64,000 nucleotides of DNA from Methylobacterium tardum (lineage in GTDB: Bacteria > Pseudomonadota > Alphaproteobacteria > Rhizobiales > Beijerinckiaceae): contig NZ_CP097484.1 of NCBI RefSeq assembly GCF_023546765.1, forward strand, positions 3,132,001 to 3,196,000. Reading direction: 5' to 3'. The translations under genes were made by a program, and so were the position numbers. Positions 9,857-20,932 of the stretch are shown piece after piece. Position 1 is the stretch's first letter. Each line of letters starts with the position of its first letter. Under the pieces are notes generated by a model that was not told the origin of the DNA, ran no database searches, and was given only the letters and a program-made list of their open reading frames with translations.

Positions 9857-10129
9857 TCAGTGCAGGTGAAACTCGCTGCCGACGGCCCTGAGTTCTGCGG
9901 GTTTGATCAAGCGACTGTGGGCCACCTTCACCGAGTGCAGCGGCCCATCGAGGGCCGACTGCCAGAACGCGAGAAAACGTTTCAACTCGGGAAACGCCGG
10001 AAACAGATCGTGCTGTTGCCAGATGAAGGTCTGCAGCAGATGCGGATGGTCGGGCAGGTGGTACAGGATCTCGGCTGTCGTCAGGCTGTAGCCTTCCAGC
10101 TGACGACGGAAGGCTGTCGAAACGCTCAT
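9857..10129 (-). CDS. usg: Usg family protein
   Basis: A 90-residue protein with the strongly conserved Usg pattern: LEGYSLTTAEILYHLPDHP, LQTFIWQQHDLFPAFPEL, FWQSALDGPLHSVKVAHS and RLIKPAELR near the end. The start at 10129 is chosen because AGGAGG lies seven bases before it; the frame itself extends seven codons further. Usg proteins occur widely in alphaproteobacteria, originally noted next to tryptophan genes, and their molecular role is unknown. Here the neighbour is groESL. Confidence 0.85.
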   Translation of the reverse strand: MSVSTAFRRQLEGYSLTTAEILYHLPDHPHLLQTFIWQQHDLFPAFPELKRFLAFWQSALDGPLHSVKVAHSRLIKPAELRAVGSEFHLH

Positions 10130-10276
10130 GGCGGTACCTCCTGCACTCATCTCGAGAGAGACTCGGGATGAAGCAATAAGGTTGCCGGCTCAGCTGTTAA
10201 CGACGCGGAAATCGCGAACAAATTCAGTCCTTTAGCACTCACCCGCAGCAGTTGCTGCCAAATTTGCACTCCGCTT

Positions 10277-10303
10277 CTAGCACTCTCGCTAGGTGAGTGC
10301 TAA
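10277..10303 (+). promoter_or_regulatory. CIRCE element (HrcA operator) of groESL
   Basis: CTAGCACTC, a 9-base spacer and GAGTGCTAA match the CIRCE consensus (TTAGCACTC-N9-GAGTGCTAA) with one mismatched outer pair. CIRCE is bound by the repressor HrcA, which is released on heat shock. Additional isolated half-sites TTAGCACTC (10232-10240) and TAGCACTC (10405-10412, near the ribosome binding site) flank it. The groES start lies 126 bases downstream. Confidence 0.9.
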
Positions 10304-10428
10304 ATCTCGGATGCGATTCCGGGGCGCGGCTTCATTGTAGATTGTAGCGCGGCCTGAACGTGGCCAGGCAGCCCGTCTGGGGGTCTGGCGAACTTCTCGA
10401 TCTGTAGCACTCAGTCTGGAGGAAGCTC

Positions 10429-10743
10429 ATGAAGTTCCGTCCGCTGCACGACCGCGTGGTCGTCCGTCGCATCGAAGGCGAAGAGAAGACCAAGGGCGGC
10501 ATCATCATCCCGGACACCGCCAAGGAGAAGCCGCAGGAGGGCGAGGTCGTCGCCGTCGGTCCCGGCGCCCGCGACGAGTCCGGCCGTGTCAACGCGCTCG
10601 ACGTCAAGGCCGGCGACCGCGTCCTATTCGGCAAGTGGTCCGGCACCGAGGTCAAGATCGACGGTCAGGACCTCCTGATCATGAAGGAATCCGACATCAT
10701 GGGCGTCGTCGAGGCTTCCGAGTCGTTCAAGCAAGCCGCCTAA
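10429..10743 (+). CDS. groES: Co-chaperonin GroES
   Basis: A 104-residue protein with the complete Cpn10 pattern: [20 protein letters not shown], the mobile loop [16 protein letters not shown] and [18 protein letters not shown]. It forms the heptameric lid of the GroEL folding chamber in the cytoplasm. A GGAGGA ribosome binding site precedes the ATG. It is first in a two-gene operon, 48 bases ahead of groEL, controlled by the CIRCE element upstream. Confidence 0.98.
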   Translation: MKFRPLHDRVVVRRIEGEEKTKGGIIIPDTAKEKPQEGEVVAVGPGARDESGRVNALDVKAGDRVLFGKWSGTEVKIDGQDLLIMKESDIMGVVEASESFKQAA

Positions 10744-10785
10744 GATCAGGGGCCTATCCCAAAAGTCATGTCTATTAAGGAGTGA

Positions 10786-12441
<1,656 letters not shown>

Positions 12442-12470
12442 GCCTGGCTTGCTCAGGACGAGAACAGGAG

Positions 12471-12496
12471 GGGCCGCCGCGAGGCGGCCCTTTTTT
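12471..12496 (+). terminator. Rho-independent terminator of groESL
   Basis: GGGCCGCC and GGCGGCCC form a perfect 8-bp stem with a GCGA tetraloop, followed directly by six T residues. It ends the groESL transcript. Confidence 0.95.
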
Positions 12497-13023
12497 GTTG
12501 ACGAGCATCCAGGACAATACGCGCGAACGGCGGCCAGGCTGCGGCAGGGACATCCTAGGAGGCCCCGCGGCTAAAGAACGGCGGACACGGACGAACGCTC
12601 CGGCGACGGTTGGTTGAGGGCGCTCAGGTGACCCGCAAGAGCCTCCTTGCCGCAATCCGCGAGCCCGTGTTTTGTTGGCATGGGCGGATGCGCGGAGGTG
12701 GCGCAATCGCGCTCGCGGCCTCTGACCGCGAGTATGAGCGACGACAACCCATTCCCGCTCGGAATGTCCGGTCGCAGTGACCCCGCGCAGGGAGCCAACC
12801 GTCCGCCTAAGCCGGTGTGATCACGGCCCGTCACTCGCTGTCCCGCTTCGGATGTAGCTGTCAGAGAGTTTCCGACGTGGCCTGCGGCACTCGACGGCGG
12901 GCTGGATCGACGCCATTGCTGGGCCAGGGCGTTTGGATAGACAGCCCGCAAGCTGCTGCGCCGAAGCGACGGCGTCAGCCTCAACCCCGTCCACCAAACC
13001 TACCATGGGCTGAGTCGCCTCGG
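12497..13023 (+). other. Intergenic region after groESL, one possible micro-ORF
   Basis: About 530 bases without a confident gene. The only candidate is a 28-codon frame at 12734-12820 (MSDDNPFPLGMSGRSDPAQG ...), polar and proline-rich, with a weak ribosome binding site. No repeat, operator or RNA gene was recognised. The promoter of the following oxidase gene is presumably near its end. Confidence 0.4.
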
Positions 13024-14441
13024 ATGTCAGACCTGTCTTCCTCCGATCTGTCCCCCTTCCGCGACCTACTCGGGGAGGGCGGTCTCATCACCGATGCCGG
13101 CAGCCTGATCCGCTACACCCATGATCAGCGCGCCCTGATGCAAGGGCAGACCCCAGGCGTCCTGCGACCACGCTCGACCGAGGAGGTCCGGGAGATTGTT
13201 CGCCGGCCGCGCGCCTCGGCTTCGGCCTCGTGCCTCAGGGCGGCAATACCAGCTACGTCGGTGGCGCCACGCCGGAGCCCGGTCGCGGTCAGCTCGTTGT
13301 GGCTCTTGAGCGAATGAATCAGGTCCGCTCGGTCGACCCGATGGGTTTTACGCTCGCCTGCGACGCTGGCACGATCCTCGCCGACGCACAGGCTGCTGCC
13401 GAGGCAAGCGGCTGTCTGCTGCCTCTCAGTCTGGGTGCCGAGGGTAGCTGCCGCCTCGGCGGCAACGTCGGCACCAACGCCGGCGGGCTGCAGGTGCTGC
13501 GCTATGGCATGACGCGCGACCTCGTGCTCGGACTGGAGGTCGTGCTGCCGGACGGATCGCTGTTTTCCGACATGCGGACGCTGCGCAAGAACAACATCGG
13601 CTACGACCTGAAGCAGCTCTTCATCGGCGCCGAGGGTACGCTCGGCATCGTCACGGGCGTGGTACTCAAGCTTTGGCCCGCGCAGACACGGCGCGCCACC
13701 GCCTGGATGCAACTCACGGCAGGCGCGCCGATCCCGGAGATTGCCGCTCTGGTCCGAAGAGAGACCGCAGACCTCGCCTCAACCTTCGAGCTCATCTCGG
13801 CATCATCACTGGAGCTCGTCGCCGACATGCGCGGCGCCGAACTCGGGCTTGCAGCCGGCCCAGGCGGCGCAGTGCTGCTCGAACTCTCCGCGTCCTCGCA
13901 GCGCATCCCGCTCGGCGACATCCTTCTGGGCACCCTGGAAGCGCTGATCGAAGCTGGCCATGTCGAGGATGCAGTGCTCGCTCAGTCGGAGCGGCAGCGA
14001 CGCGAGATGTGGCTCATCCGCGAGACAATCCCGGAGGCAGAAAAGCACGCGGGCGGATCGGTGAAGCTCGACATCGCCGTTCCAACCTCCGCCGTCTCCG
14101 CCTTCCTGACCCGGGCAGGTGCGGTGGTGGAGGTGCAGGCTCCGGGCACGCGTTTGTCGTTCTACGGCCATGTCGGTGACGGCAACATCCACTTCAACCT
14201 CATGGTGCCGCCGGGCCGCGACCGGATCGGCTTCACGGGGGAAGTTGAGGAGGGCGTCGCTCATGCCGTCTACGCTGTAGCCATCGACCTCGGCGGGAGT
14301 TTCAGCGCTGAGTACGGGATCGGCCGATTCAAGCGCGACTTGCTGAGCCGCTATGGCGATCCGACCCGCCTGGCCCTGCTCGGCGCTCTCAAGCAGGCCA
14401 TTGATCCGCAGGGATTGATGAATGCGGGGGCGATGATTTGA
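13024..14441 (+). pseudogene. FAD-linked oxidase / 2-hydroxyacid dehydrogenase, single frameshift
   Basis: Two frames make one FAD_binding_4/FAD-oxidase_C protein. The first gives MSDLSSSDLSPFRDLLGEGG to STEEVREIVR. The second resumes with GLVPQGGNTSYVGGATP, GSCRLGGNVGTNAGGLQVLR (FAD pyrophosphate region), LFIGAEGTLGIVT and the C-terminal GHVGDGNIHFNL and EYGIGRFKRDLL motifs. One missing base near 13204-13208 breaks the frame; restoring it gives 472 residues, the usual length for GlcD/D-lactate dehydrogenase-like enzymes. Such enzymes oxidise a 2-hydroxy acid and pass electrons on at the membrane. The substrate is unknown. Indel error or recent inactivation are both possible. Confidence 0.8.
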
Positions 14442-14819
14442 CCGGCAGGGCGAAGCCGGCCTGGCAGTTCAGCTAGCGTGGCGAGAGCGCAAGGACACCG
14501 GTCGCGAGCTGAACCGGGGTGACGGATTGCCGACGCGCCGCGGCTCGGTCGGAACCTGAGACGAGCAGCAGAACCGGTCTCAGAATGGCATTACGAAAGA
14601 TAGAGGTCGGGGAAACACAGCAGCACGGCGCGTCCGCTTCTGGCGTTTGCATCTCGGAAGCTGCCATTCCGCTTCCGGCCAAATCCCGTCGCACCTCATC
14701 GCCAGCGCACGCAAGACCAGACATTCCGGCCTCGCGCGCATTCCGGTCACTCATGAGATGGTTGAAGCTTGCATTAAGCAAAAACACGATAGGATGAGCT
14801 AGTATCTGACGTGCGTCGA
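14442..14819 (+). repeat. Intergenic region with a copy of the dispersed GCGGAC-type repeat
   Basis: No gene was supported here. It opens with a small CCGGC/GCCGG hairpin just after the oxidase stop. At about 14628-14690 it contains GCGTCCGCTTCTGGCG and CCATTCCGCTTCCGGCCAA, which resemble repeat segments near 24.4, 32.2, 43.6 and 49.4 kb. Confidence 0.4.
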
Positions 14820-15047
14820 TCATCGTCGACCAATGGCGCAACCGCCAGAATGCAGACTTATTGAATTCAAAATATACATCTCAATTTCCAATACAAACTT
14901 ATCGAGAGAGGTCCGCAGAGCATTTATCGCCGCCTGAAAGGACTCGCTTGAGTGGCAGCGATCGGCGGAAATTCTAAAAATTGAACGTGCCTCCGGACCG
15001 AGATCGCTATGAAGCGTCGCACGACATGCGAACCGTCCAACACGCAT
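14820..15047 (-). CDS. Possible small hypothetical protein
   Basis: A 75-residue frame beginning MRVGRFACRATLHSDLGPEA and containing AAINALRTSLDKFVLEIEM. The amphipathic helix and sensible composition suggest a real protein or its remnant, but there is no clear ribosome binding site and the local base composition is unusually A+T-rich for the window. It lies divergent to the following substrate-binding protein gene. No family was recognised with confidence. Confidence 0.35.
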   Translation of the reverse strand: MRVGRFACRATLHSDLGPEARSIFRISADRCHSSESFQAAINALRTSLDKFVLEIEMYILNSISLHSGGCAIGRR

Positions 15048-15127
15048 TGGATTGATGTCGACGCATACTCGCGTATCTTACGAAGTGACGGGCTCCATTT
15101 AAGAGGGCGCTTACGGAGGAGACGGAC

Positions 15128-16114
15128 ATGCATCCCGAATGGTCACGAAGATCATTGTTGACGTCCGGCTTAGGAGTCGGTGTGGCCTACACACTGACAG
15201 GTCGATCCGCACGCGCGCAGACTTACCCCGTGCGCCCAATACGCTTCGTCGTCGGCTATGCCCCGGGGGGCGCGACCGACGTGCTCGCACGACTTATCGC
15301 GGAGCCGCTCGGTCGGCGCCTTGGCCAGCAGGTTCTCGTCGAAAACCGACCAGGAGCTGGCAACAATATCGGCACCGATGTGGTCGTCCGGTCCGAGCCG
15401 GACGGCCATACCATCTTGCTTGTCAATCCCGCCAACGGCATTAACGACAGTCTGTACAAAAAGCTCAGTTTTAACTTCCAACGCGACATCGCGCCAGTGG
15501 CGGGGATCATGCTGTCTCCAAACATTATGGAGATTAATCCAAAACTCCCAATCACAACCGTAAAAGAGTTTATTGATTACTGCAAGGCCAGCCCGGACAA
15601 GGTGAACATGGCTTCAAGCGGAATTGGTACGTCTCTACACATGTCGGGTGAGCTGTTCAAAGCGATGACTGGCGTCCAGATGGTGCATGTGCCCTACCGC
15701 GGGGCCGGTCCGGCCATCATCGATATCATCGCGGGCCACGCCGACGTCATGTTTGACAATATGCCGTCTTCGATCGGCCACGTACGCGGGGGCACTCTGC
15801 GCGCCCTTGCGGTGACGACTGCCGAACGCTCGCCGGCACTGCCCGACGTGCCGACCGTGTCCGAGACGGTGCCAGGGTACGAAGCGAGCGCGTGGTTCGG
15901 AATCGGCGCGCCGCGCAAGACTCCACCGGCTTTGATCGCGCGCCTCAACAAAGAAATTAATGACATCCTGGCCGATCCCGTGATGGAGAAGAAACTCACT
16001 GATCTCGGTGGAACGCCATTGCGGGTGTCGCCGGAGGCATTCGGCGCATTGATTGCCGTGGAGATCGAGAAGTGGCGCAAGATCGTCGCATTCTCCGGCG
16101 CGACGGTCGACTGA
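15128..16114 (+). CDS. Tripartite tricarboxylate transporter substrate-binding protein (Bug/TctC family)
   Basis: A 328-residue exported protein. After a short Arg-rich signal sequence (RRSLLTSGLGVG ... ARAQ) it shows the TctC/Bug pattern: PIRFVVGYAPGGATDVLARL, the VENRPGAGNNIGTD ligand loop, and VHVPYRGAGPAI and DNMPSSIGHVRGG. These periplasmic proteins bind small carboxylates and deliver them to TctAB permeases. GGAGGAG precedes the ATG. It is convergent with the tctA gene of the neighbouring operon, which has its own tctC, so it may supply an alternative substrate to the same permease. Confidence 0.9.
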   Translation: MHPEWSRRSLLTSGLGVGVAYTLTGRSARAQTYPVRPIRFVVGYAPGGATDVLARLIAEPLGRRLGQQVLVENRPGAGNNIGTDVVVRSEPDGHTILLVNPANGINDSLYKKLSFNFQRDIAPVAGIMLSPNIMEINPKLPITTVKEFIDYCKASPDKVNMASSGIGTSLHMSGELFKAMTGVQMVHVPYRGAGPAIIDIIAGHADVMFDNMPSSIGHVRGGTLRALAVTTAERSPALPDVPTVSETVPGYEASAWFGIGAPRKTPPALIARLNKEINDILADPVMEKKLTDLGGTPLRVSPEAFGALIAVEIEKWRKIVAFSGATVD

Positions 16115-16148
16115 TCGGGCGCCCGCCAAGGGACGCCACCGAGGCAGC

Positions 16149-17705
16149 CTAACCTCCGGAAGTCTTGATCATCTCGGCAGTTGGCGCATGTCGGTCATCG
16201 CTTCCGTCTCGGTCTGCCGAGGAGCGACCTAATATCATGCGCATAACGGAGGTCGCGATTTGGAAGACGACTATCATCGATATGAACGCGAGCAGTGTCG
16301 CACTGATCGGCTGGGAGACGAACACGTTGAAGCTACCCCTGCCTAGCAGCATGGCGCGGCGGAAGTTCTCTTCCAGCATTGGACCCAGGATGAAGCCCAG
16401 CATGAGCGGGGCCGGGTCGAGGCTCAGGCGCATCAAGACGTAGCCGAGCAGCCCGAAGCCTGCGGTGATGAAAACATCGTCGAGATTATTATTTACGCTG
16501 TATGTGCCAATACAGCAGAAAAACAGGATCGATGGAAACAGTACGCTGTAGGGAATCTTGAAGATTGACAGCCAGAACCGGACGAGCGGAACGTTCAGGA
16601 TCAGAAGGAAGCAATTGCCGATCCACATGCTGGCGACGAGGCCCCAGAATAGGTCCGGGTGCTTGGCGATCATGTTGGGGCCGGGCTGGATGCCCTTGAT
16701 GATGAAGGCCGCCATCATCAATGCCATGACGGCGTTCTCGGGGATGCCGATGCTCATAAGCGGGATGAAGCTCGTCCGGGCTGCGGACTCGTCGGCGGCG
16801 GCTTGTCCTGCGACACCCTCGATCGACCCCGACCCGATTTCGTGGCGGTACTTCGAGACCTTCTTGTCGATCGCGTAGGCGGCGAACTGCGCAATCGTGG
16901 GCCCGCCCCCCGGCAGGATCCCGAGCACTGAGCCCACGACGCTGCCGCGGAGCGCGCTCGGGATGATACGCTTGAATTCAGGCCAACTCGGCATCAGGCG
17001 GATCTTGCCGTTGAACGGCGTTCGCTCCTCGCGGGCGTCGAGGTTCCGGCAGATCTCGGCCATGCCGAAGCAGCCGAGGGCGACGCTCACCACGCTCACG
17101 CCGTCCATGAGTGGCGTGAGACCGAGGGTGAAGCGAAGTGTGCCGGATTCCAGGTCGGTCCCGATCTGCCCCAGCAGCACCCCGAGCAGGCACATTGCGA
17201 GGCCATTCAGGAGGCTGCCGGTTGTCACGAGGCTGACGCAGACGAACCCGAGCAGCATCAGGGCGAAGTACTCGGCCGGCCCGAACAGGAAGGCCACTTG
17301 ACCGAGCAGGGGCGCCAGGAAGGCCAGTACGACGATGGCGACCGTACCGCCGATGAAGCTCGACACGCCAGCGGTAAATAGGGCGAGGCCAGTACGTCCG
17401 TTGAGCGTCATCTGGTAGCCGTCGATGCAGGCCACGATGCTCGACGCATGCGGGATCTTCATGGTGATCGCGCTGACACTGTCGCCGTACTGGGCGCCGT
17501 AGTAGATCCCCGCGAGCATGATCAACGCGCCGTCGACCGGGATAGAATAGGTCAGGGGCAGCAGTAGACTGATCGTCGCGAGTGGGCCGAGTCCGGGCAG
17601 CAGCCCGATCATGGTGCCGATGACGCAGCCGATCGCGCAGTACAGCAGATTGCTCCAGGTGAGCGCGTGCTCGAACCCGAAGGAGAGGTTCGTGATGACG
17701 TCCAT
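16149..17705 (-). CDS. tctA: Tripartite tricarboxylate transporter permease TctA
   Basis: A 518-residue integral membrane protein with about 11-12 hydrophobic segments and the TctA signatures GTMIGLLPGLGPLATISLLL, IYYGAQYGDSVSAITMKIPH and the second repeat GSVLGILPGGGPTIAQFAAY. It is the large channel subunit for import of a di- or tricarboxylate. The start at 17705 overlaps the tctB stop (ATGA), so the two are translationally coupled. It is the last gene of the minus-strand operon beginning with the IclR regulator. The upstream extension of the frame (to 17954) is a shadow of tctB. Confidence 0.93.
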   Translation of the reverse strand: MDVITNLSFGFEHALTWSNLLYCAIGCVIGTMIGLLPGLGPLATISLLLPLTYSIPVDGALIMLAGIYYGAQYGDSVSAITMKIPHASSIVACIDGYQMTLNGRTGLALFTAGVSSFIGGTVAIVVLAFLAPLLGQVAFLFGPAEYFALMLLGFVCVSLVTTGSLLNGLAMCLLGVLLGQIGTDLESGTLRFTLGLTPLMDGVSVVSVALGCFGMAEICRNLDAREERTPFNGKIRLMPSWPEFKRIIPSALRGSVVGSVLGILPGGGPTIAQFAAYAIDKKVSKYRHEIGSGSIEGVAGQAAADESAARTSFIPLMSIGIPENAVMALMMAAFIIKGIQPGPNMIAKHPDLFWGLVASMWIGNCFLLILNVPLVRFWLSIFKIPYSVLFPSILFFCCIGTYSVNNNLDDVFITAGFGLLGYVLMRLSLDPAPLMLGFILGPMLEENFRRAMLLGRGSFNVFVSQPISATLLAFISMIVVFQIATSVMRMILGRSSADRDGSDDRHAPTAEMIKTSGG

Positions 17706-18100
17706 CAGATCACCTGCAGGTTGAGACCGAGCAGCATCTGGAAGGCGAGCGCGATCGCGACGAGCGCGACCGAGGTGGCCAGCACCCGCTTCCAGGAGTA
17801 GGACGTGGCCGCGAGGGACGCGATCATGACGAGGAGCACGATCCCGAGGATCATGCTGGCGACCTTCGCGGCGACGACGAAGGCGACGAGGGCGAGCAGG
17901 ATGATGCCGATGTTCCTCCAGGCGAAATGGAGGGGCGTTGCGGGTTCGAACCAAGCCTTGACCAGCGTGAGGAGGCCGATCAGGAGCAGCAGGGAGCTGA
18001 TAATGAGCGGGAACAATCCCGCGCCGGCATGGGCGAAGCTGCCGATGGGATAGCGGAGCGCCGTCAGGCCGAAGCAGAGGGCGATGGCGCTGAGGACCAC
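17705..18100 (-). CDS. tctB: Tripartite tricarboxylate transporter small subunit TctB
   Basis: A 131-residue protein with four predicted membrane helices (LFPLIISSLLLLIGLLTLVK, then IIILLALVAFVVAAKVA-like and two more), the small membrane subunit partnering TctA. The frame opens at a GTG at 18100, but a better start exists: an ATG at 18126 with AGGAGC upstream gives MVNQNAARG, and joins this frame if one base is added to the C run at 18100-18104. The real protein is therefore probably 140 residues and the assembly lacks one base here. Confidence 0.85.
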   Translation of the reverse strand: MVLSAIALCFGLTALRYPIGSFAHAGAGLFPLIISSLLLLIGLLTLVKAWFEPATPLHFAWRNIGIILLALVAFVVAAKVASMILGIVLLVMIASLAATSYSWKRVLATSVALVAIALAFQMLLGLNLQVI

Positions 18101-18207
18101 CCCCGGGCGGCGTTCTGGTTGACCATGTCGTAGCTCCTGACTTGGCGGCGCCTGCGCCGCGGTTTCGGGCGGGGATCCCGGGCCCGCCCGGCTCGGAGAG
18201 AGATGGC

Positions 18208-19046
18208 TCAGCCGGGGGCCGGGCCGCGGGCCGTCGCGGCGAGGCCGCCGTCGATGAGGAGCTCGGTACCGGTGACGTAGGCTGCCCGATCAGAGGCGAG
18301 GAACAGGGCTGCCTCCGCGACGTCGAAGGCGGTGCCCATCCGGCCGAGGGGGCATTGCGACGCCCTGACCGCCTTCATGCGCTCAAGACCGCCCTTGTAG
18401 GCGCCAGCGACGGTCTTCTCGATTCTGGGTGTGTCGATGAGGCCCGGGACGATCGTGTTGGCCCGGATGCCGTAGGGCGCGTTCTCGACCGCCAGCAGAC
18501 GCTGGTACTGGATTAGCGCCGCCTTGGTAGCGCCGTAGGCGAGGTGCGGATAGCCGACGTCGCGCAGGCCTGCGATCGAGGCCGTGGCGAGGATGACGCC
18601 GCGTCGGCGCTTTCGCATGGCGGGGACGACGGTCGTAGCCGCGAGGTGGAGCGCGGTGAGGTTCGCGTCCGAGATCCGGCGCCAGTCGGCGACCGTCGTT
18701 TCGGTCGAGGGGCCGGCCTTCCCGATGCCGACGTTGAAGTAGAGGATGTCGATCCCGCCGGAGGCCGCGCCTGCCGCCTCGAGACAGGCGACGAGTTCGT
18801 CGTCGTTGGAGACGTCGACGCTGACGGCCTCCGCGCTGCCGCCTTCCTGCAGGATCAGATCCCGGGTCTCCTGCGCCGCGGCCGGCTCGCGGTCGACGGC
18901 GACGACGTGGGCGCCGGCCCTGGCGTAGAGCATGCAGATCGCCTTGCCGATGCCCCAGCCGGCACCGATCGAGCCGGCGCCGAGGACTACGGCGACGCGT
19001 CCTTCGAGCTCGCGATCGGGGGCGTCGCCTTCGCGGCAGTCGTCAT
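18208..19046 (-). pseudogene. Short-chain dehydrogenase/reductase, single frameshift near N-terminus
   Basis: The intact frame from 18933 encodes most of an SDR: YFNVGIGKAGPS in place of the NNAG motif, ILATASIAGLRDVGYPHLAY with the active-site YGATKAA and PLGRMGTAFDVAEAALFLAS, ending in a typical C-terminus. The Rossmann nucleotide-binding start lies in another frame upstream: ATG at 19046 with GGAAGGGA before it, then ELEGRVAVVLGAGSIGAGWG. Adding one base to the G run at 19018-19022 joins them into 279 residues. The NNAG motif reads FNVG here, which is unusual. It probably oxidises a hydroxyl of the operon's substrate. A homopolymer sequencing error is the most likely cause of the break. 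Confidence 0.78.
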
Positions 19047-19135
19047 CGTGTCGTCCCTTCCTTCGAGGGTCTTCGGTCCCGGGCGGACGGTTCGGCGCGC
19101 CCCGTCGTGGGTCGGCGGAACCGCCCGACGCCGCG

Positions 19136-20149
19136 CTACATCTTCGGCACGCCGGCCTGCTCGATCACGGTCTTCCACTTCTTCAGCTCGCCCTCGCCGA
19201 ATCGGCCGAGATCCTCCGGCGTCCCGCCCTCGGGCACGCCGCCGTTGTCGGCGATGAACTTCACGAACCCTGGCTCCTTGAGCATCGCGTTCACGGCCGC
19301 GTTCACCCGATCCACGATCGGGCGCGGGGTGTTGGCCGGGGCGTAGAGCCCGAACCAAGCGCTGACGTCGTAGCGCGAAAGGTCGGCGCTCTTGGTCGCC
19401 TCCGCGATGGTCGGGATGTGGGGGGCCTGGGGCGAGGGCTTCAGCGTCGTCACCGCCAGCGCCTTCATGTTGCCCGCCGTCACGTAGGGATAGACCGACG
19501 GCATGTTGTCGAAGATCAACTGCGTCTGGTTGCCCATGACCGAGACCAGCGCCTGCGCGCTGCCGTGGAACGGCACGTGGGTCATCTTGATGCCAGTCAT
19601 CGCCTTGAACATCTCGCCCGACAGGTGCGTCGAGGCGCCTGCGCCGGACGAGGCGAAGTTCAGGGCATCCGGATGGGCCTTGGCGTACGCGATGAGCTCG
19701 TCGACCGAGTTCACCGGAAGGTCCTTGTTGACGGCCAGGATGTTGGGGATCGTCTCGATGAAGACGATCGGCACGAAGCTCGTCACCGGATCGTAGCGCA
19801 GGTGCGTGTAGAGGTTCGGCGCGATGCCGTGGGACGACACCTGGCCCAGGAACAGGGTGTAGCCATCGGGCTTGGCGTTCGCGGCGAGCGCCGTCCCCAA
19901 CGTACCGCCGGCGCCGGGCCTGTTGTCGACCACGACGGTCTTGCCGAGAGCGCTCGAGAGTCCTTCCGCCACCTTGCGCGCCAGGACGTCCGTGGCGCCG
20001 CCCGCCGAGTAGGGGACGATGAGCGACACCGTGCGGGTGGGCCAAGCCGGCTGCGCCTGCGCCGCACCGGGCAAAGGGTCCATGGCGCCGGTCGCCAATG
20101 CGGCGCCCAGCGTCAGGATTCCCAGGCCTCGCCGAGTCAGAGATCCCAT
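19136..20149 (-). CDS. Tripartite tricarboxylate transporter substrate-binding protein (Bug/TctC family)
   Basis: A 337-residue exported protein with a twin-Arg-like signal (LTRRGLGILTLGAALATG), then the family motifs TVSLIVPYSAGGATDVLARK, VVVDNRPGAGGTLGTALA, MTHVPFHGSAQALVSV and DNMPSVYPYVTAGNMKA. It captures the carboxylate substrate in the periplasm for TctAB, encoded downstream in the same operon with two SDRs either side. It is clearly related to, but divergent from, the plus-strand copy at 15.1 kb. Confidence 0.92.
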   Translation of the reverse strand: MGSLTRRGLGILTLGAALATGAMDPLPGAAQAQPAWPTRTVSLIVPYSAGGATDVLARKVAEGLSSALGKTVVVDNRPGAGGTLGTALAANAKPDGYTLFLGQVSSHGIAPNLYTHLRYDPVTSFVPIVFIETIPNILAVNKDLPVNSVDELIAYAKAHPDALNFASSGAGASTHLSGEMFKAMTGIKMTHVPFHGSAQALVSVMGNQTQLIFDNMPSVYPYVTAGNMKALAVTTLKPSPQAPHIPTIAEATKSADLSRYDVSAWFGLYAPANTPRPIVDRVNAAVNAMLKEPGFVKFIADNGGVPEGGTPEDLGRFGEGELKKWKTVIEQAGVPKM

Positions 20150-20216
20150 GGTGTCCTCCCGTTTGGCTCGCGGACTTCGCCCGCGTTTCTTGCGTCGCGT
20201 CGGTTTCGGCGGGCGA

Positions 20217-20930
20217 TCAAGCGGACCCGATCGTCATCCCGCCGCACACGTAGAGAACCTGCCCGGTCACGAAGCCGGCGCGGTCGGACAGGAAGAAGCT
20301 GACGGCGTCGGCGACGTCGTCCGGGGTGCCGAGGCGCGCCGCCGGAACCGCACGGATGATCGCTTCCGTGCGCGGGTCGCCCGGCGGGTTGACCGCATCG
20401 AACAGGCTCGTCCGGATCGGGCCCGGCCCGACGGCGTTCACCGTGATGCCGTGGCGCCCGAGCTCCAGCGCCCAGGTCTTCGTCATCCCGTGCAGGCCGG
20501 CCTTCGACGCCGAGTAGACGGTGCGCAGCTCCTTGCCGAGGGCGACCCGGCTGGAGATGTTGACGATGCGACCGCGGCCGGCCGCCTTCATGTCCGGCAG
20601 GAGCGCCTGCGCGCAGATGATCGGCGCCTTGAGGTTCACCGCCGCGACGGCGTCGAGGCTTGCCGGATCGGTGTCCTCGAGGGAGGCGGGGGCCGCGATG
20701 CCGGCGTTGTTGACGAGGCGCGTCACCGTCCGGCCCACGATGGCGTTCGCGAGCCTCCCCGGCAGTGCGGCCGCGTCGGACAGGTCGACCTCGATGAAGC
20801 TGTCCAAGGCGTCGTGCTCCGGCTTAACCATGTCGGCGACGATGACCTTGAAGCCGTCCGCGGTGAGCCGCTGCGCGATCGCTCCGCCGATGTTGCGGCT
20901 GCCGCCGGTGACGAGCGCATGATCGGGCAT
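20217..20930 (-). CDS. Short-chain dehydrogenase/reductase
   Basis: A 237-residue complete classical SDR: N-terminal ALVTGGSRNIGGAIAQRL (TGxxxGxG), TRLVNNAGIAAPASLED (NNAG), catalytic Ser in GRIVNISSRVALGK, YSASKAG (Tyr-x-x-x-Lys), and NAVGPGPIRTSLFD. It is a cytoplasmic NAD(P)-dependent alcohol dehydrogenase or ketoreductase. Its start lies three bases after the stop of the citryl-CoA lyase-like gene, indicating coupled translation and a role in the same pathway. Confidence 0.93.
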   Translation of the reverse strand: MPDHALVTGGSRNIGGAIAQRLTADGFKVIVADMVKPEHDALDSFIEVDLSDAAALPGRLANAIVGRTVTRLVNNAGIAAPASLEDTDPASLDAVAAVNLKAPIICAQALLPDMKAAGRGRIVNISSRVALGKELRTVYSASKAGLHGMTKTWALELGRHGITVNAVGPGPIRTSLFDAVNPPGDPRTEAIIRAVPAARLGTPDDVADAVSFFLSDRAGFVTGQVLYVCGGMTIGSA

Positions 20931-20932
20931 CG

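Noticed and set aside
18932..20302. 456-codon plus-strand frame across the SDR/TctC genes
   Set aside because: Antisense to tctC and the SDR start; Arg/Gly-rich shadow without motifs.
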